Virus record (IMG/VR): IMGVR_UViG_3300044825_001801
Coordinates: 1 to 23,371 of that record
Origin: a virus
Strand: one strand, 5' to 3'
Length of the DNA: 23,371 nucleotides
The translations under genes were made by a program, and so were the position numbers. Positions 1-5,548 of this stretch are shown here, one piece after another. Within the stretch, counting starts at the first letter, position 1; every line of letters begins with the position of its first letter. The notes under the pieces are model-generated. The model did no database searches and was not told the origin of the DNA. It saw nothing but the letters and a program-made list of their open reading frames with translations.

Positions 1-314
1 TCGAGCCGCCGCAGTTCACGACGAGCCGGGTCAAGCGCCCCGAGCCGGACAAGGCCGCGGTGGTGGCGAAGACCCTGCTCGACGCCGGGGTGCCGCTCGT
101 CGCCAAGGACGTGTACGAGCAGACCGGATTCAGGCAACCGCTGCCCGGCGACGACGTCATCGAACCGCGCCCCGCGCCGAGCCCGATGGCGTCGCCGTTC
201 GGGCCGGGAGGCTTCGGACCGCCCCCGGCGGAGCAGCAGCAGACCGACGAGGGGGGCAGCAAGCCGCCGCCTCCCGCCTCCCGACCCGACGCGACCACTC
301 CCCCCGAGGACTGA
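1..314 (+). CDS. Portal protein, Mu gp29/DUF935-like (3' end only)
   Basis: Only the C-terminal part is present; the reading frame is open to the left edge (codons begin at base 3) and ends at a TGA at 312-314. The text around residues KTLLDAGVPLVAKDVYEQTG followed by a proline/glutamine-rich tail is typical of the C-terminus of DUF935 portals (Mu gp29), where a 'leucine-rich helix, DAGVP' segment precedes a disordered end. Portals form the dodecameric ring at the capsid vertex through which DNA enters and leaves. The MuF-type minor head gene downstream supports this, since portal and MuF proteins are adjacent in Mu-like heads. The GTG near base 60 is internal, not a real start. The family call rests on a short fragment, so it is moderately secure. 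Confidence 0.65.
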   Translation, partial: EPPQFTTSRVKRPEPDKAAVVAKTLLDAGVPLVAKDVYEQTGFRQPLPGDDVIEPRPAPSPMASPFGPGGFGPPPAEQQQTDEGGSKPPPPASRPDATTPPED

Positions 315-317
315 CCC

Positions 318-710
318 ATGCGAGCCGACATCACCACCGCCACCGCAACCATCGCCAACGGCGCCTCGACGAGCGACGCGGTCCTCGTCAAGCACCGCGA
401 GGTCGTGGGCATCGTGATCCCGGCGGCATGGACCGCTGCGGGCGTGTCGTTCACGGTGTCCCCCGACGGCGGGACGACGTACTACCCGGTCAAGCGGCCG
501 GAGGTGGGGACGACCAACGCGCCGATCCCGGTGAAGAACCTCGAACTGCTCGCCGCCGACATCCCGACCGGGACGGCGACGTTCATCCCGCTGCCGTCCG
601 CGTGGTTCCTCGGCGCGACGCACATCAAGGTGCTGTCGCAGACGACGGGGGGCGGGGTCAATCAGAGCGCGCAGAGACTCGTCACGGTCGTCATGCGGCA
701 GGTCGCCTGA
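318..710 (+). CDS. Small beta-rich phage structural protein, function unknown
   Basis: 130 aa, starting at an ATG three bases after the portal stop, so probably translationally coupled. The sequence is rich in Thr, Val and Gly with alternating hydrophobic residues. It carries the pattern TIANGASTSDAV, then IPAAWTAAGVSFTVSPDGG and a short Tyr-Tyr segment. I associate this pattern with small beta-sandwich proteins encoded near portal or capsid genes in many tailed phages. Those proteins are normally annotated as hypothetical; a minor head or decoration role is inference from position. No catalytic residues, signal peptide or membrane segment are seen. Codon use matches the neighbours. Confidence 0.8.
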   Translation: MRADITTATATIANGASTSDAVLVKHREVVGIVIPAAWTAAGVSFTVSPDGGTTYYPVKRPEVGTTNAPIPVKNLELLAADIPTGTATFIPLPSAWFLGATHIKVLSQTTGGGVNQSAQRLVTVVMRQVA

Positions 711-716
711 CCCCCG

Positions 717-747
717 GTGACTGTGTCGCCCCGGTGCCCGGTAGCAT
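717..747 (+). promoter_or_regulatory. Promoter candidate before the zinc-ribbon gene
   Basis: A GTGACT at 717-722 and a TAGCAT at 742-747 could serve as -35 and -10 (19-nt gap). TGTCGCCCC (724-732) lies between them, as in the gap before 1978. The ATG at 756 is exactly 8 nt after the hexamer, so a transcript would begin at or next to the start codon. The match is by eye and the -35 is weak. Confidence 0.4.
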
Positions 748-755
748 GAGCCACG

Positions 756-983
756 ATGTGCCCCCTCGTCCTGACCTGTCACCGCTGTCTCGCGCTCTAC
801 GAGGGTGCGGCGCAGCACGGGTTCGGGGGGGACGCGGCGTTCGTGATCCCCGGGCCGCCGTGGGACCCGCCGCAATCGCCCCGGTGCCCCCGGTGCAAGA
901 GCGAGGCGGTCAGCGTCGACTGGAGGTCGTCCGATGAGGACGACGACGAGCGCGGACGAATTGGAAGCCCTCCTGAGTCGTGA
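756..983 (+). CDS. Small zinc-ribbon protein
   Basis: 75 aa with two cysteine pairs, CHRC at about residues 8-11 and CPRC at about residues 44-47, the spacing of a zinc ribbon. Third codon positions are almost all G or C over the first two thirds, which supports real coding and fills a gap that would otherwise be empty. It overlaps the next gene by 50 bases, and the acidic C-terminal tail lies in that overlap. There is no Shine-Dalgarno; the ATG follows TAGCAT by 8 nt, so a leaderless start is possible. A zinc-binding or nucleic-acid-binding role is inferred from the cysteines only; the specific function is unknown. Confidence 0.6.
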   Translation: MCPLVLTCHRCLALYEGAAQHGFGGDAAFVIPGPPWDPPQSPRCPRCKSEAVSVDWRSSDEDDDERGRIGSPPES

Positions 984-1905
984 CGCGGGGGAGATCCGCG
1001 CGGTGCTGACCGCGTTGCTCGACGAGCGGGCCAAGGGGACGCCGGACGCGCGCATGGTCGAGGCGCTGGTGCACCGCCTCGGTCGGTCGATCTACGCGAC
1101 GCAGATGCTGTCGGCGCTGTTCGGCGCGCGGCGAGTCGTGCTCGAACTCGACGCGATGACGGCGGCGCGCAAGGCGGCGGGCGGCGCCGCCCCGCTGACG
1201 AGCCCGCCGTCGGTGCCCCCGTCGGTGGAGGGCGTCGCGGCGGGAGGCGGTCGAGTGCCGGCGTCGCTCGGGGTGCGGGTGTCGCCGGCCGTGTCGGGTG
1301 CGACGTCGGGCGTGCTGCCGCGGGTGCCGTTCGAGGAGGCGGTGGCGTCGGTCCTGTCGAGGCACCCCGAGGTGGGCGGGGCGTACCGTGCGGCGGCGGC
1401 GCGGTACACCCCGGAGTCGGCGTTCACGATGGCGAAGGCGGTGGACGCGGAGCAGGTGGCGCGGGTGCGGGACACGATCGCTCGGTCGCTGTCGGACGGG
1501 GCGACGCTGACCGGGGCGCGGGAGGCGGTGCGCTCGCTCGGGGACTGGACGACTTCGTACGCCGAGACGGTGTACCAGAACGCGGTGGCGCGGGCGTACG
1601 CGGACGGTCGCTTGGCGCAGGCGAAGGACCCGGACGTGCGCATGGTGGCGCCGGCGGTGATGGTGCAGGGGGTCCACGATGCGAACGAGCGGCCGAACCA
1701 CCATGCCTACGTCGGGCTGGTCGCGTCGCCCGACGACCCGATTTGGGCCGTGGCGAAGCCGCCGTACGGGCACCGGTGCCGCCACGGGCTGCGCTTGGTG
1801 GACCGGATCGAGGCGGAGTCGTTGGGGATCCTCGACGCGGCGGGGAACGTTCGGCGGGCGACGTTGCCGCCGGGAGCGCACCCCGATCCGGGGTGGGTGA
1901 TGTAG
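934..1905 (+). CDS. Minor head protein, MuF / SPP1 gp7 family
   Basis: 323 aa. Start chosen at the ATG with GGAGG seven bases upstream (922-926). The N-terminal 100 residues are helical, followed by an Ala/Pro/Gly-rich linker and then the MuF-type domain. That domain shows an YAETVYQNAVARAYADGR helix, then NERPNHHAY, DPIWAVAKPPYGHRCRHG (around residues 268-285) and a terminal HPDPGW, matching the family's conserved H..W..PP.GxxCRC block. The third cysteine of the usual CRC is histidine here. Proteins of this family bind the portal inside the capsid and may be ejected with the DNA. The position immediately after a gp29-like portal is the standard one. Confidence 0.85.
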   Translation: MRTTTSADELEALLSRDAGEIRAVLTALLDERAKGTPDARMVEALVHRLGRSIYATQMLSALFGARRVVLELDAMTAARKAAGGAAPLTSPPSVPPSVEGVAAGGGRVPASLGVRVSPAVSGATSGVLPRVPFEEAVASVLSRHPEVGGAYRAAAARYTPESAFTMAKAVDAEQVARVRDTIARSLSDGATLTGAREAVRSLGDWTTSYAETVYQNAVARAYADGRLAQAKDPDVRMVAPAVMVQGVHDANERPNHHAYVGLVASPDDPIWAVAKPPYGHRCRHGLRLVDRIEAESLGILDAAGNVRRATLPPGAHPDPGWVM

Positions 1906-1912
1906 GCGGGAG

Positions 1913-1941
1913 TTGACCTGTCGCCCCCGGGTGCGCATACT
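1913..1941 (+). promoter_or_regulatory. Promoter candidate: TTGACC-N17-CATACT
   Basis: TTGACC (1913-1918) and CATACT (1936-1941) are separated by 17 nt, the optimal spacing for a sigma-70-type promoter. This is the best promoter match seen in the window. It lies in the 72-base gap after the MuF gene and would drive the small-gene block from 1978. The -10 is embedded in the palindrome GCGCA-N6-TGCGC, so a repressor binding there would block it. TGTCGCCCC lies in the spacer (1919-1927). Confidence 0.6.
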
Positions 1942-1948
1942 TGTGCGC
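1933..1948. repeat. Palindrome GCGCA-N6-TGCGC, copy A (operator candidate)
   Basis: Perfect 5-bp arms with a 6-base centre (TACTTG). The same architecture occurs at 3691-3706 and 19347-19362, with a one-mismatch version at 5520-5535. It overlaps the -10 hexamer here. Confidence 0.55.
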
Positions 1949-1966
1949 GTCGGCACCGGGCCGACG
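1948..1966 (+). promoter_or_regulatory. Stem-loop at the predicted mRNA 5' end
   Basis: CGTCGGC (1948-1954) and GCCGACG (1960-1966) form a perfect 7-bp stem with a 5-base loop. With a -10 at 1936-1941, transcription would start at about 1948, so the transcript would begin with this hairpin. The Shine-Dalgarno GAGGAG (1966-1971) follows directly and then ATG 1978. A role in stability or translation control is inference. Confidence 0.4.
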
Positions 1967-1977
1967 AGGAGCGCGCC

Positions 1978-2373
1978 ATGGGCTGCGACATTCACGCGAT
2001 GATCGAGCGGCGGGCCGCGAGGCACGACGGTTGGGACGAGTGGGTGAACGCCGGGGCGCCTCGCTGCGACCGCTACCGCGACTACCTTCTGTTCGCGTGC
2101 CTCGCCGACGTTCGGAACTGCGACGACGTGGTGCCGATTCACGCCCCGCGCGGTGCCGCGCGCGACGTCAACGCGGCGTTCTCGGCGTGGCGCGGTGCGT
2201 GGGACGGGGATGCTCACCACGACTCGTGGGTCACGCTGGCCGAGGCGAAGGCGTACGTCCCGCCGAAGCCCGGCGCGGACCAGTGGGCCGAACTCGTCGA
2301 GGACATGGAGCGCGTGAAGCGTCCCGGGGACACCGACGACGACGTGCGCCTCGTGTTCTTCTTCGACAACTAG
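1978..2373 (+). CDS. MGCDIH-type conserved phage protein, unknown function
   Basis: 131 aa. The N-terminus MGCDIHAMIERR, the central RDYLLFACLADVRN, a PRGAARDV segment and the DAHHDSWVTLAE block are the landmarks of a widespread family of small phage proteins that start with MGCDIH. No member has an established function that I can name. Conserved Cys3, Asp4 and His6 plus later His residues could bind a metal, but that is a guess. The start is firm: GAGGAG lies at 1966-1971. It is the first gene of a small-gene block placed behind its own promoter candidate, between head genes, which is unusual for this family. Confidence 0.85.
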   Translation: MGCDIHAMIERRAARHDGWDEWVNAGAPRCDRYRDYLLFACLADVRNCDDVVPIHAPRGAARDVNAAFSAWRGAWDGDAHHDSWVTLAEAKAYVPPKPGADQWAELVEDMERVKRPGDTDDDVRLVFFFDN

Positions 2374-2375
2374 CC

Positions 2376-2501
2376 ATGACCGAGTACCGGCGCCGCCGCC
2401 TGCTCTACCTCGTCCGGCGCGTGCTGCGCGGGTACGAGTTGGAGCCCAAGGAGCGGCGCGAGGTGGCGCGGTTGCTCAAGGAGTGGGAGGCGACGAGATG
2501 A
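2376..2501 (+). CDS. Small basic helical protein (41 aa)
   Basis: 41 aa, ATG three bases after the previous stop, with its TGA overlapping the next ATG (ATGA at 2498-2501). Highly charged and helical, with an arginine run near residues 5-8 and an LEPKERREVARLLKEW helix. No Shine-Dalgarno is evident, so translation probably depends on coupling to the upstream gene. The tight fit between two well-supported genes and the G/C-rich third positions are the main support. No function can be assigned. Confidence 0.6.
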   Translation: MTEYRRRRLLYLVRRVLRGYELEPKERREVARLLKEWEATR

Positions 2502-2713
2502 GTGCGGACCGCCCGACGTGCGCGACGTGCCGGTGGTGGGACGATCTCAGTTGGTGGGAGGAGTACCACGGGTACTGCCGCGTCCTCCCGCCTTCTTGCG
2601 TGAAGAACCACGCGGACGAAGACCTTGGTCCGTGGCCGGTCACGCGGGCTTCCGACTGGTGCGGCGAACACGCGCCGGTCGAGGGCGCGAAGGGGGGCGA
2701 CGATGGGCGGTGA
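2498..2713 (+). CDS. Cysteine-rich small phage protein (CxxCRWW type)
   Basis: 71 aa. It contains CATCRWW near the N-terminus, GYCRVLPP and SCV in the middle, and DWCGEHAP near the end. This arrangement of a CxxC pair and later cysteines, with the 'DWCGE' ending, is typical of small phage and bacterial proteins thought to bind zinc. I chose the ATG at 2498 because GGGAGG (2485-2490) is well placed for it; an upstream in-frame GTG at 2483 overlaps that ribosome site. The function is unknown. The last few codons run into the next gene's start. Confidence 0.75.
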   Translation: MSADRPTCATCRWWDDLSWWEEYHGYCRVLPPSCVKNHADEDLGPWPVTRASDWCGEHAPVEGAKGGDDGR

Positions 2714-2921
2714 CCTCGTCTGGACGCGCGTGCCGCCGAGCGAGCCGGGGTGGTGGTGGATACGAGACCTAAATGGGCGCGCCATCATCGAGGTAAAGAC
2801 GATGGCTCCGTCGTACAAGTTGTGCCTCGTGTCCGGCCCCGTAGCCGTGCCGGTGGACATTACGCGCGTCGTCGAGTGGTCCGGCCCGATCCCGCTGCCG
2901 AAGGAGGCGCCCCATGCCTGA
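2703..2921 (+). CDS. Small phage protein with EPGWWW motif, unknown function
   Basis: 72 aa, beginning at ATG 2703, which overlaps the end of the preceding gene and has a G-rich ribosome site just upstream. The N-terminal WTRVPPSEPGWWW and the C-terminal VEWSGPIPLPKEA are the two landmarks of a small family in which an 'EPG-W-W' turn is followed by a compact beta fold and a closing Glu-Trp segment. Function is not established. Codon use matches its neighbours. It overlaps the next gene by eight bases, so the block reads as one translationally coupled unit. Confidence 0.7.
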   Translation: MGGDLVWTRVPPSEPGWWWIRDLNGRAIIEVKTMAPSYKLCLVSGPVAVPVDITRVVEWSGPIPLPKEAPHA

Positions 2922-3174
2922 CCAAGCCCCCGCGCCCGAGTGGGCGGTGAGGATGGCGCTCGTCCGCAAGTGGGGCGCGCGCAAAGCGGCGTACGTCGTC
3001 GATCCCGACCACGACACGCTGGAACTTGCGTCGCTCCTCGCCTCCGTCCGCGACGCCGCGCTGTGGGAGGCGGCGGACGCGGTGGTGGACAACGTGGCGC
3101 GCTGGCTCGACGCCGAGCGCGCCATCCTCGCTCTCATCGGCACCCCGCCGAAGGAGTCCGCCGATGCCCGCTGA
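2914..3174 (+). CDS. Small helical hypothetical protein (86 aa)
   Basis: 86 aa with a strong Shine-Dalgarno (AAGGAGG at about 2900-2906) before ATG 2914. The sequence is mainly helical: a Trp-Ala-Val start, then a DTLELASLLASVRDAALWEAADAV stretch that could form an amphipathic helix or dimerise. There are no cysteines, no membrane segment and no recognised motif. It overlaps both neighbours slightly. I do not recognise the family. A small DNA-metabolism or host-modulation role would fit its neighbours but nothing in the sequence shows it. Confidence 0.7.
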   Translation: MPDQAPAPEWAVRMALVRKWGARKAAYVVDPDHDTLELASLLASVRDAALWEAADAVVDNVARWLDAERAILALIGTPPKESADAR

Positions 3175-3517
3175 CGCGCCCGCCCCGTCCGCCCTCGACG
3201 CGCTGCTCGCGGAGGTGGACGATCAACTTTCTATTGAGCGGTCCAGCGCGTACGGCATCTCATACGCGGAGCGACTGTCGGCCCGCTACCGACTCGGATG
3301 CGTGGACGCCCCGCGCCTCGCCGCCATCGTGCGAGTGCTGCGGGAGGCGTGCGCGTTCTACGAGATGGGGAGACGCAACGCTTTCCGCTGCGCCAACGAG
3401 AGCCTTGACCCAGAGAAGGGCACAGGCCCGTGCTGCGAGCGTGTGATCGACGCGGGAGGAATCGCACAAGCCGCCCTCGCCCGCGCAGAGGCCATCGCGA
3501 GGGGGGAGGAGTCGTGA
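3164..3517 (+). CDS. Small hypothetical protein (117 aa)
   Basis: 117 aa starting at ATG 3164 with AAGGAG upstream, overlapping the preceding gene by 11 bases; its TGA overlaps the next GTG start. Mainly helical with three cysteines towards the C-terminal half (one in FRCANES and a CC pair in GPCCERVI). The region ISYAERLSARYRLGC could be a helix-loop-helix. An N-terminal extension in the same frame exists but has poor composition and lies inside the previous gene, so I rejected it. Family not recognised. Confidence 0.65.
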   Translation: MPADAPAPSALDALLAEVDDQLSIERSSAYGISYAERLSARYRLGCVDAPRLAAIVRVLREACAFYEMGRRNAFRCANESLDPEKGTGPCCERVIDAGGIAQAALARAEAIARGEES

Positions 3518-3672
3518 CCCCCGACTGCATCGAACTCGTCGGCGGCCCCCTCGACGGCAGGGTCGTTCCCTACCCCTTCGACGCCCTGTTCATCCCGGTC
3601 CCCATCGCCCCCGGTCGGACCTACGTCTACCGAGCCGACGGCGCCGTCGCGCGCTACGACGGGGTGCTGTAG
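3514..3672 (+). CDS. Small GGPLDG-motif phage protein (52 aa)
   Basis: 52 aa, GTG start in a GTGA overlap with the previous stop and a strong GGGGGGAGGAG ribosome site upstream (3501-3511). The sequence IELVGGPLDGR near the start, followed by a YVYRADG strand, matches a common family of tiny phage proteins with an ELxGGPxDG opening and a Tyr-containing end. They are probably single small beta domains; their role is unknown. It is the last gene of the small-gene block, and its TAG is followed by the gap carrying palindrome copy B. Confidence 0.75.
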   Translation: MTPDCIELVGGPLDGRVVPYPFDALFIPVPIAPGRTYVYRADGAVARYDGVL

Positions 3673-3690
3673 CCTCCGCCACTTTTCGAC

Positions 3691-3706
3691 GCGCAGTTTT
3701 GTGCGC
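3691..3706. repeat. Palindrome GCGCA-N6-TGCGC, copy B (operator candidate)
   Basis: Perfect 5-bp arms around GTTTTG, in the 54-base gap before the protease/scaffold gene. Same architecture as the copies at 1933 and 19347. Confidence 0.55.
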
Positions 3707-3725
3707 ACCCCGTAGCGTCCGGGGT
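3707..3725 (+). promoter_or_regulatory. TAGCGT hexamer inside an inverted repeat before ATG 3727
   Basis: TAGCGT (3713-3718) lies 8 nt before ATG 3727, the same spacing and near-identical hexamer as TAGCAT before ATG 756. ACCCCG (3707-3712) and CGGGGT (3720-3725) form a perfect 6-bp inverted repeat whose loop is this hexamer. No Shine-Dalgarno precedes the ATG. In read-through mRNA the hairpin would sit against the start codon, whereas a transcript starting at the ATG would lack it. No good -35 is seen. Confidence 0.4.
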
Positions 3726-3726
3726 C

Positions 3727-5067
3727 ATGGCCCCCGGCTACCGCGCGACCAAGCACCCCGACGGCACTTGGACGATCCACGACGTCCCGGTCTTCGCGTC
3801 GAACCGCCTCCGCAAGATCGAGGTGACGCGGGAGTGGCAGGAGAAGGCGCTCGCCAAGGCGCAGCGGCGCCTCAACGACGTCGGGCACATCCCCCCGCTC
3901 CACGAGAACCACACCGGGACCGGGGAGACGGTCAAGGCCCTAGGGTTCTTCGTCCCCAAACGGGTCGGCACGCTCCGCACCGTCACCGAGGACGACACCG
4001 GGGCCCTCGTGACGCGCGACGAGGCGGCGACCTACGCCGACTTCGTCAAGGTCCCCGACGCCGAGTACCAGCGCATCAAGCGGGGCGAACTGCCCTACGT
4101 CTCGGTCGAGGCGGGGCTGGCCGACCACGAACTGCACAGCGCCGCCCTGCTCCCCTGCGCCCCGGCGATCAAGACGCCGCCCATCAACATTTCGCAGGAG
4201 GACGCGACGACGGCGGTCGTAGCGTACTCGGCCAGTGGTGGCGGCGTGCGAGCGACCCTGAGGTTCGCCGCCGTCATGGACGAGTCCAAGCCCGTCGCAG
4301 CGCCCGAGTCCGCCCCGCCCGAGGCCGACCCGAAGGCGCCGCCCGTCGCCGAGAAGCCCGCCGAGGGCGAGAAGAAGCCCGAGGCGGAGGCTCCCGCGGC
4401 GGAGTCGAAGCCCGAGGCCCCCGCCGGCATCGACGCGCAGCAGATGACGCTGCTCCTCGGCCGGATGGCGCAGATGGAGACGCAGATCTCGGCGTTGCTC
4501 GCGGCGGCTCAGAAGGCGCAGACGCAGGAGATCCCGGCCAACCCCGAGAAGGTCCCCGCCCCGGTGCCCTACGCAGCGGCGCCCGAGGCTAAGACAGCCA
4601 CCGCCGCCACCGCAACGTTCACGATCACCGCCGAGGCGTTCGGCGCGCTGACGGCGCAGGTCGACGCGCTCAAGGCCGATGCCGCCGCCGCCAAGGTCGC
4701 TGCGGAGCGGGATGCGAAGGTCCGCGACGTCGTGCGCGGGCTGCTCGCGGACGGGTTCGCCGTGCAACCCACGGTCGAGTCCGACCTGCTCAAGATGGCG
4801 GCCGAGAAGGGCCTGCCCGCGGTCGAGGCGTACGCCGCCGGGTGGCGCACGCACGGTCGCAAGGCGCCGCCCGCGACGATCGAGGGCGCGCTCGAGACGC
4901 CGGAGGACCCGGCCATGGTCGAGGCGTTCGGTGCGATGAGCCCCGACGTCCGCGCCAAGGCCGAGGTCTACGCGAAGCACTACGAGGCGCTGAACGGGGC
5001 GTCCTCGCTGTCGAAGGTCCAGTTCGTCCGGTCGCTCTTGCGGGCTGACCGGCTCATCAAGGAGTAG
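3727..5067 (+). CDS. Head maturation protease / scaffold fusion (Mu I-like)
   Basis: 446 aa. The N-terminal 180 residues look like a phage prohead protease. They have an opening PDGTWTIHDVPVFA, a histidine cluster GHIPPLHENHTG (His54, His59, His62), and PYVSVEAG with Ser126 as a possible nucleophile. An SAALLPCAPAIKTPPINIS segment then closes the domain. Residues 184-240 are Ala/Pro/Glu/Lys-rich and disordered. The C-terminal half holds two coiled-coil stretches (about 240-275 and 295-340) as in scaffolding proteins. Proteases of this type remove the scaffold during capsid maturation. The place just before decoration and capsid genes agrees. Catalytic residues are inferred. The internal ATG at 4276 could yield a separate scaffold. 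Confidence 0.75.
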   Translation: MAPGYRATKHPDGTWTIHDVPVFASNRLRKIEVTREWQEKALAKAQRRLNDVGHIPPLHENHTGTGETVKALGFFVPKRVGTLRTVTEDDTGALVTRDEAATYADFVKVPDAEYQRIKRGELPYVSVEAGLADHELHSAALLPCAPAIKTPPINISQEDATTAVVAYSASGGGVRATLRFAAVMDESKPVAAPESAPPEADPKAPPVAEKPAEGEKKPEAEAPAAESKPEAPAGIDAQQMTLLLGRMAQMETQISALLAAAQKAQTQEIPANPEKVPAPVPYAAAPEAKTATAATATFTITAEAFGALTAQVDALKADAAAAKVAAERDAKVRDVVRGLLADGFAVQPTVESDLLKMAAEKGLPAVEAYAAGWRTHGRKAPPATIEGALETPEDPAMVEAFGAMSPDVRAKAEVYAKHYEALNGASSLSKVQFVRSLLRADRLIKE

Positions 5068-5075
5068 TACGCCCC

Positions 5076-5519
5076 ATGGCGCTTTCCGCAGACACCAACC
5101 GCATCACGCGCGGCGACAATGCGTGCCGACTTGGGTCCTACCCGGGCACCGCGTCCAACGTGTTCTACAAGGGCGCGTTCGTCGCGCTCGACAACTCGAC
5201 GGGCCTTGTCGTCGAGCACGCCGACACCGCGAACTTCAACTGGCTCGGCATGGTCCGCGAGAAGGTCACGGCGGACGGCGCGCAGGGCGACAGCGAGGTC
5301 AAGGTCATCGAGGGCGGGTTCACGCTCGTCAAGGTGAACGTGACCGGCGTGGACAACATCAACGACGTCGGCGACCTCGTCTACGCCACCGACGACAACA
5401 CGCTGACGCTGACCGCCACGAGCAACACCAAGGCGATCGGCTACGTGTCGCGCTACTACGGGTCCTCGACCCTGTGCGACGTCAAGACCTTCACCCCCGG
5501 CGAGTCGCGCGCCCTCTAG
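5076..5519 (+). CDS. Capsid decoration (cement) protein
   Basis: 147 aa, start at ATG 5076 with AAGGAG at 5059-5064. A Gly/Asp/Thr/Val-rich beta protein. It includes NVFYKGAFVALDNSTG, a long valine-rich strand region, and DLVYATDDNTLTLTA then AIGYVSRYYG. This pattern is typical of capsid decoration proteins of the DUF2190 kind, in which a small beta-barrel (residues 'KG..V' to 'G.V') sits on the capsid surface. Its position between protease and major capsid genes is where decoration proteins are normally found. The family name is by resemblance, the role by resemblance and context. Confidence 0.65.
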   Translation: MALSADTNRITRGDNACRLGSYPGTASNVFYKGAFVALDNSTGLVVEHADTANFNWLGMVREKVTADGAQGDSEVKVIEGGFTLVKVNVTGVDNINDVGDLVYATDDNTLTLTATSNTKAIGYVSRYYGSSTLCDVKTFTPGESRAL

Positions 5520-5536
5520 GCGCAGAACTCCGCGCA
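5520..5536. repeat. Palindrome-like GCGCA-N6-CGCGCA, copy D (one mismatch)
   Basis: GCGCA (5520-5524), GAACTC, then CGCGCA (5531-5536). The right arm differs by one base from the TGCGC of the other three copies. It is the only notable element in the gap before the major capsid gene, which starts at 5549. It may be an operator or a promoter remnant. Confidence 0.35.
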
Positions 5537-5548
5537 TAGGAGCGCACC

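Noticed and set aside
428-937. Second + strand frame across the small beta-rich gene
   Set aside because: Arg/Gly/Asp-rich shadow of the 318-710 frame; no motif and poor start context.
910-2220. Long minus-strand frames opposite head genes (also 3940-4980, 5516-6655 and 13518-15524)
   Set aside because: Shadow frames of high-GC coding DNA: Arg/His/Pro-rich, no ribosome sites, no motifs.
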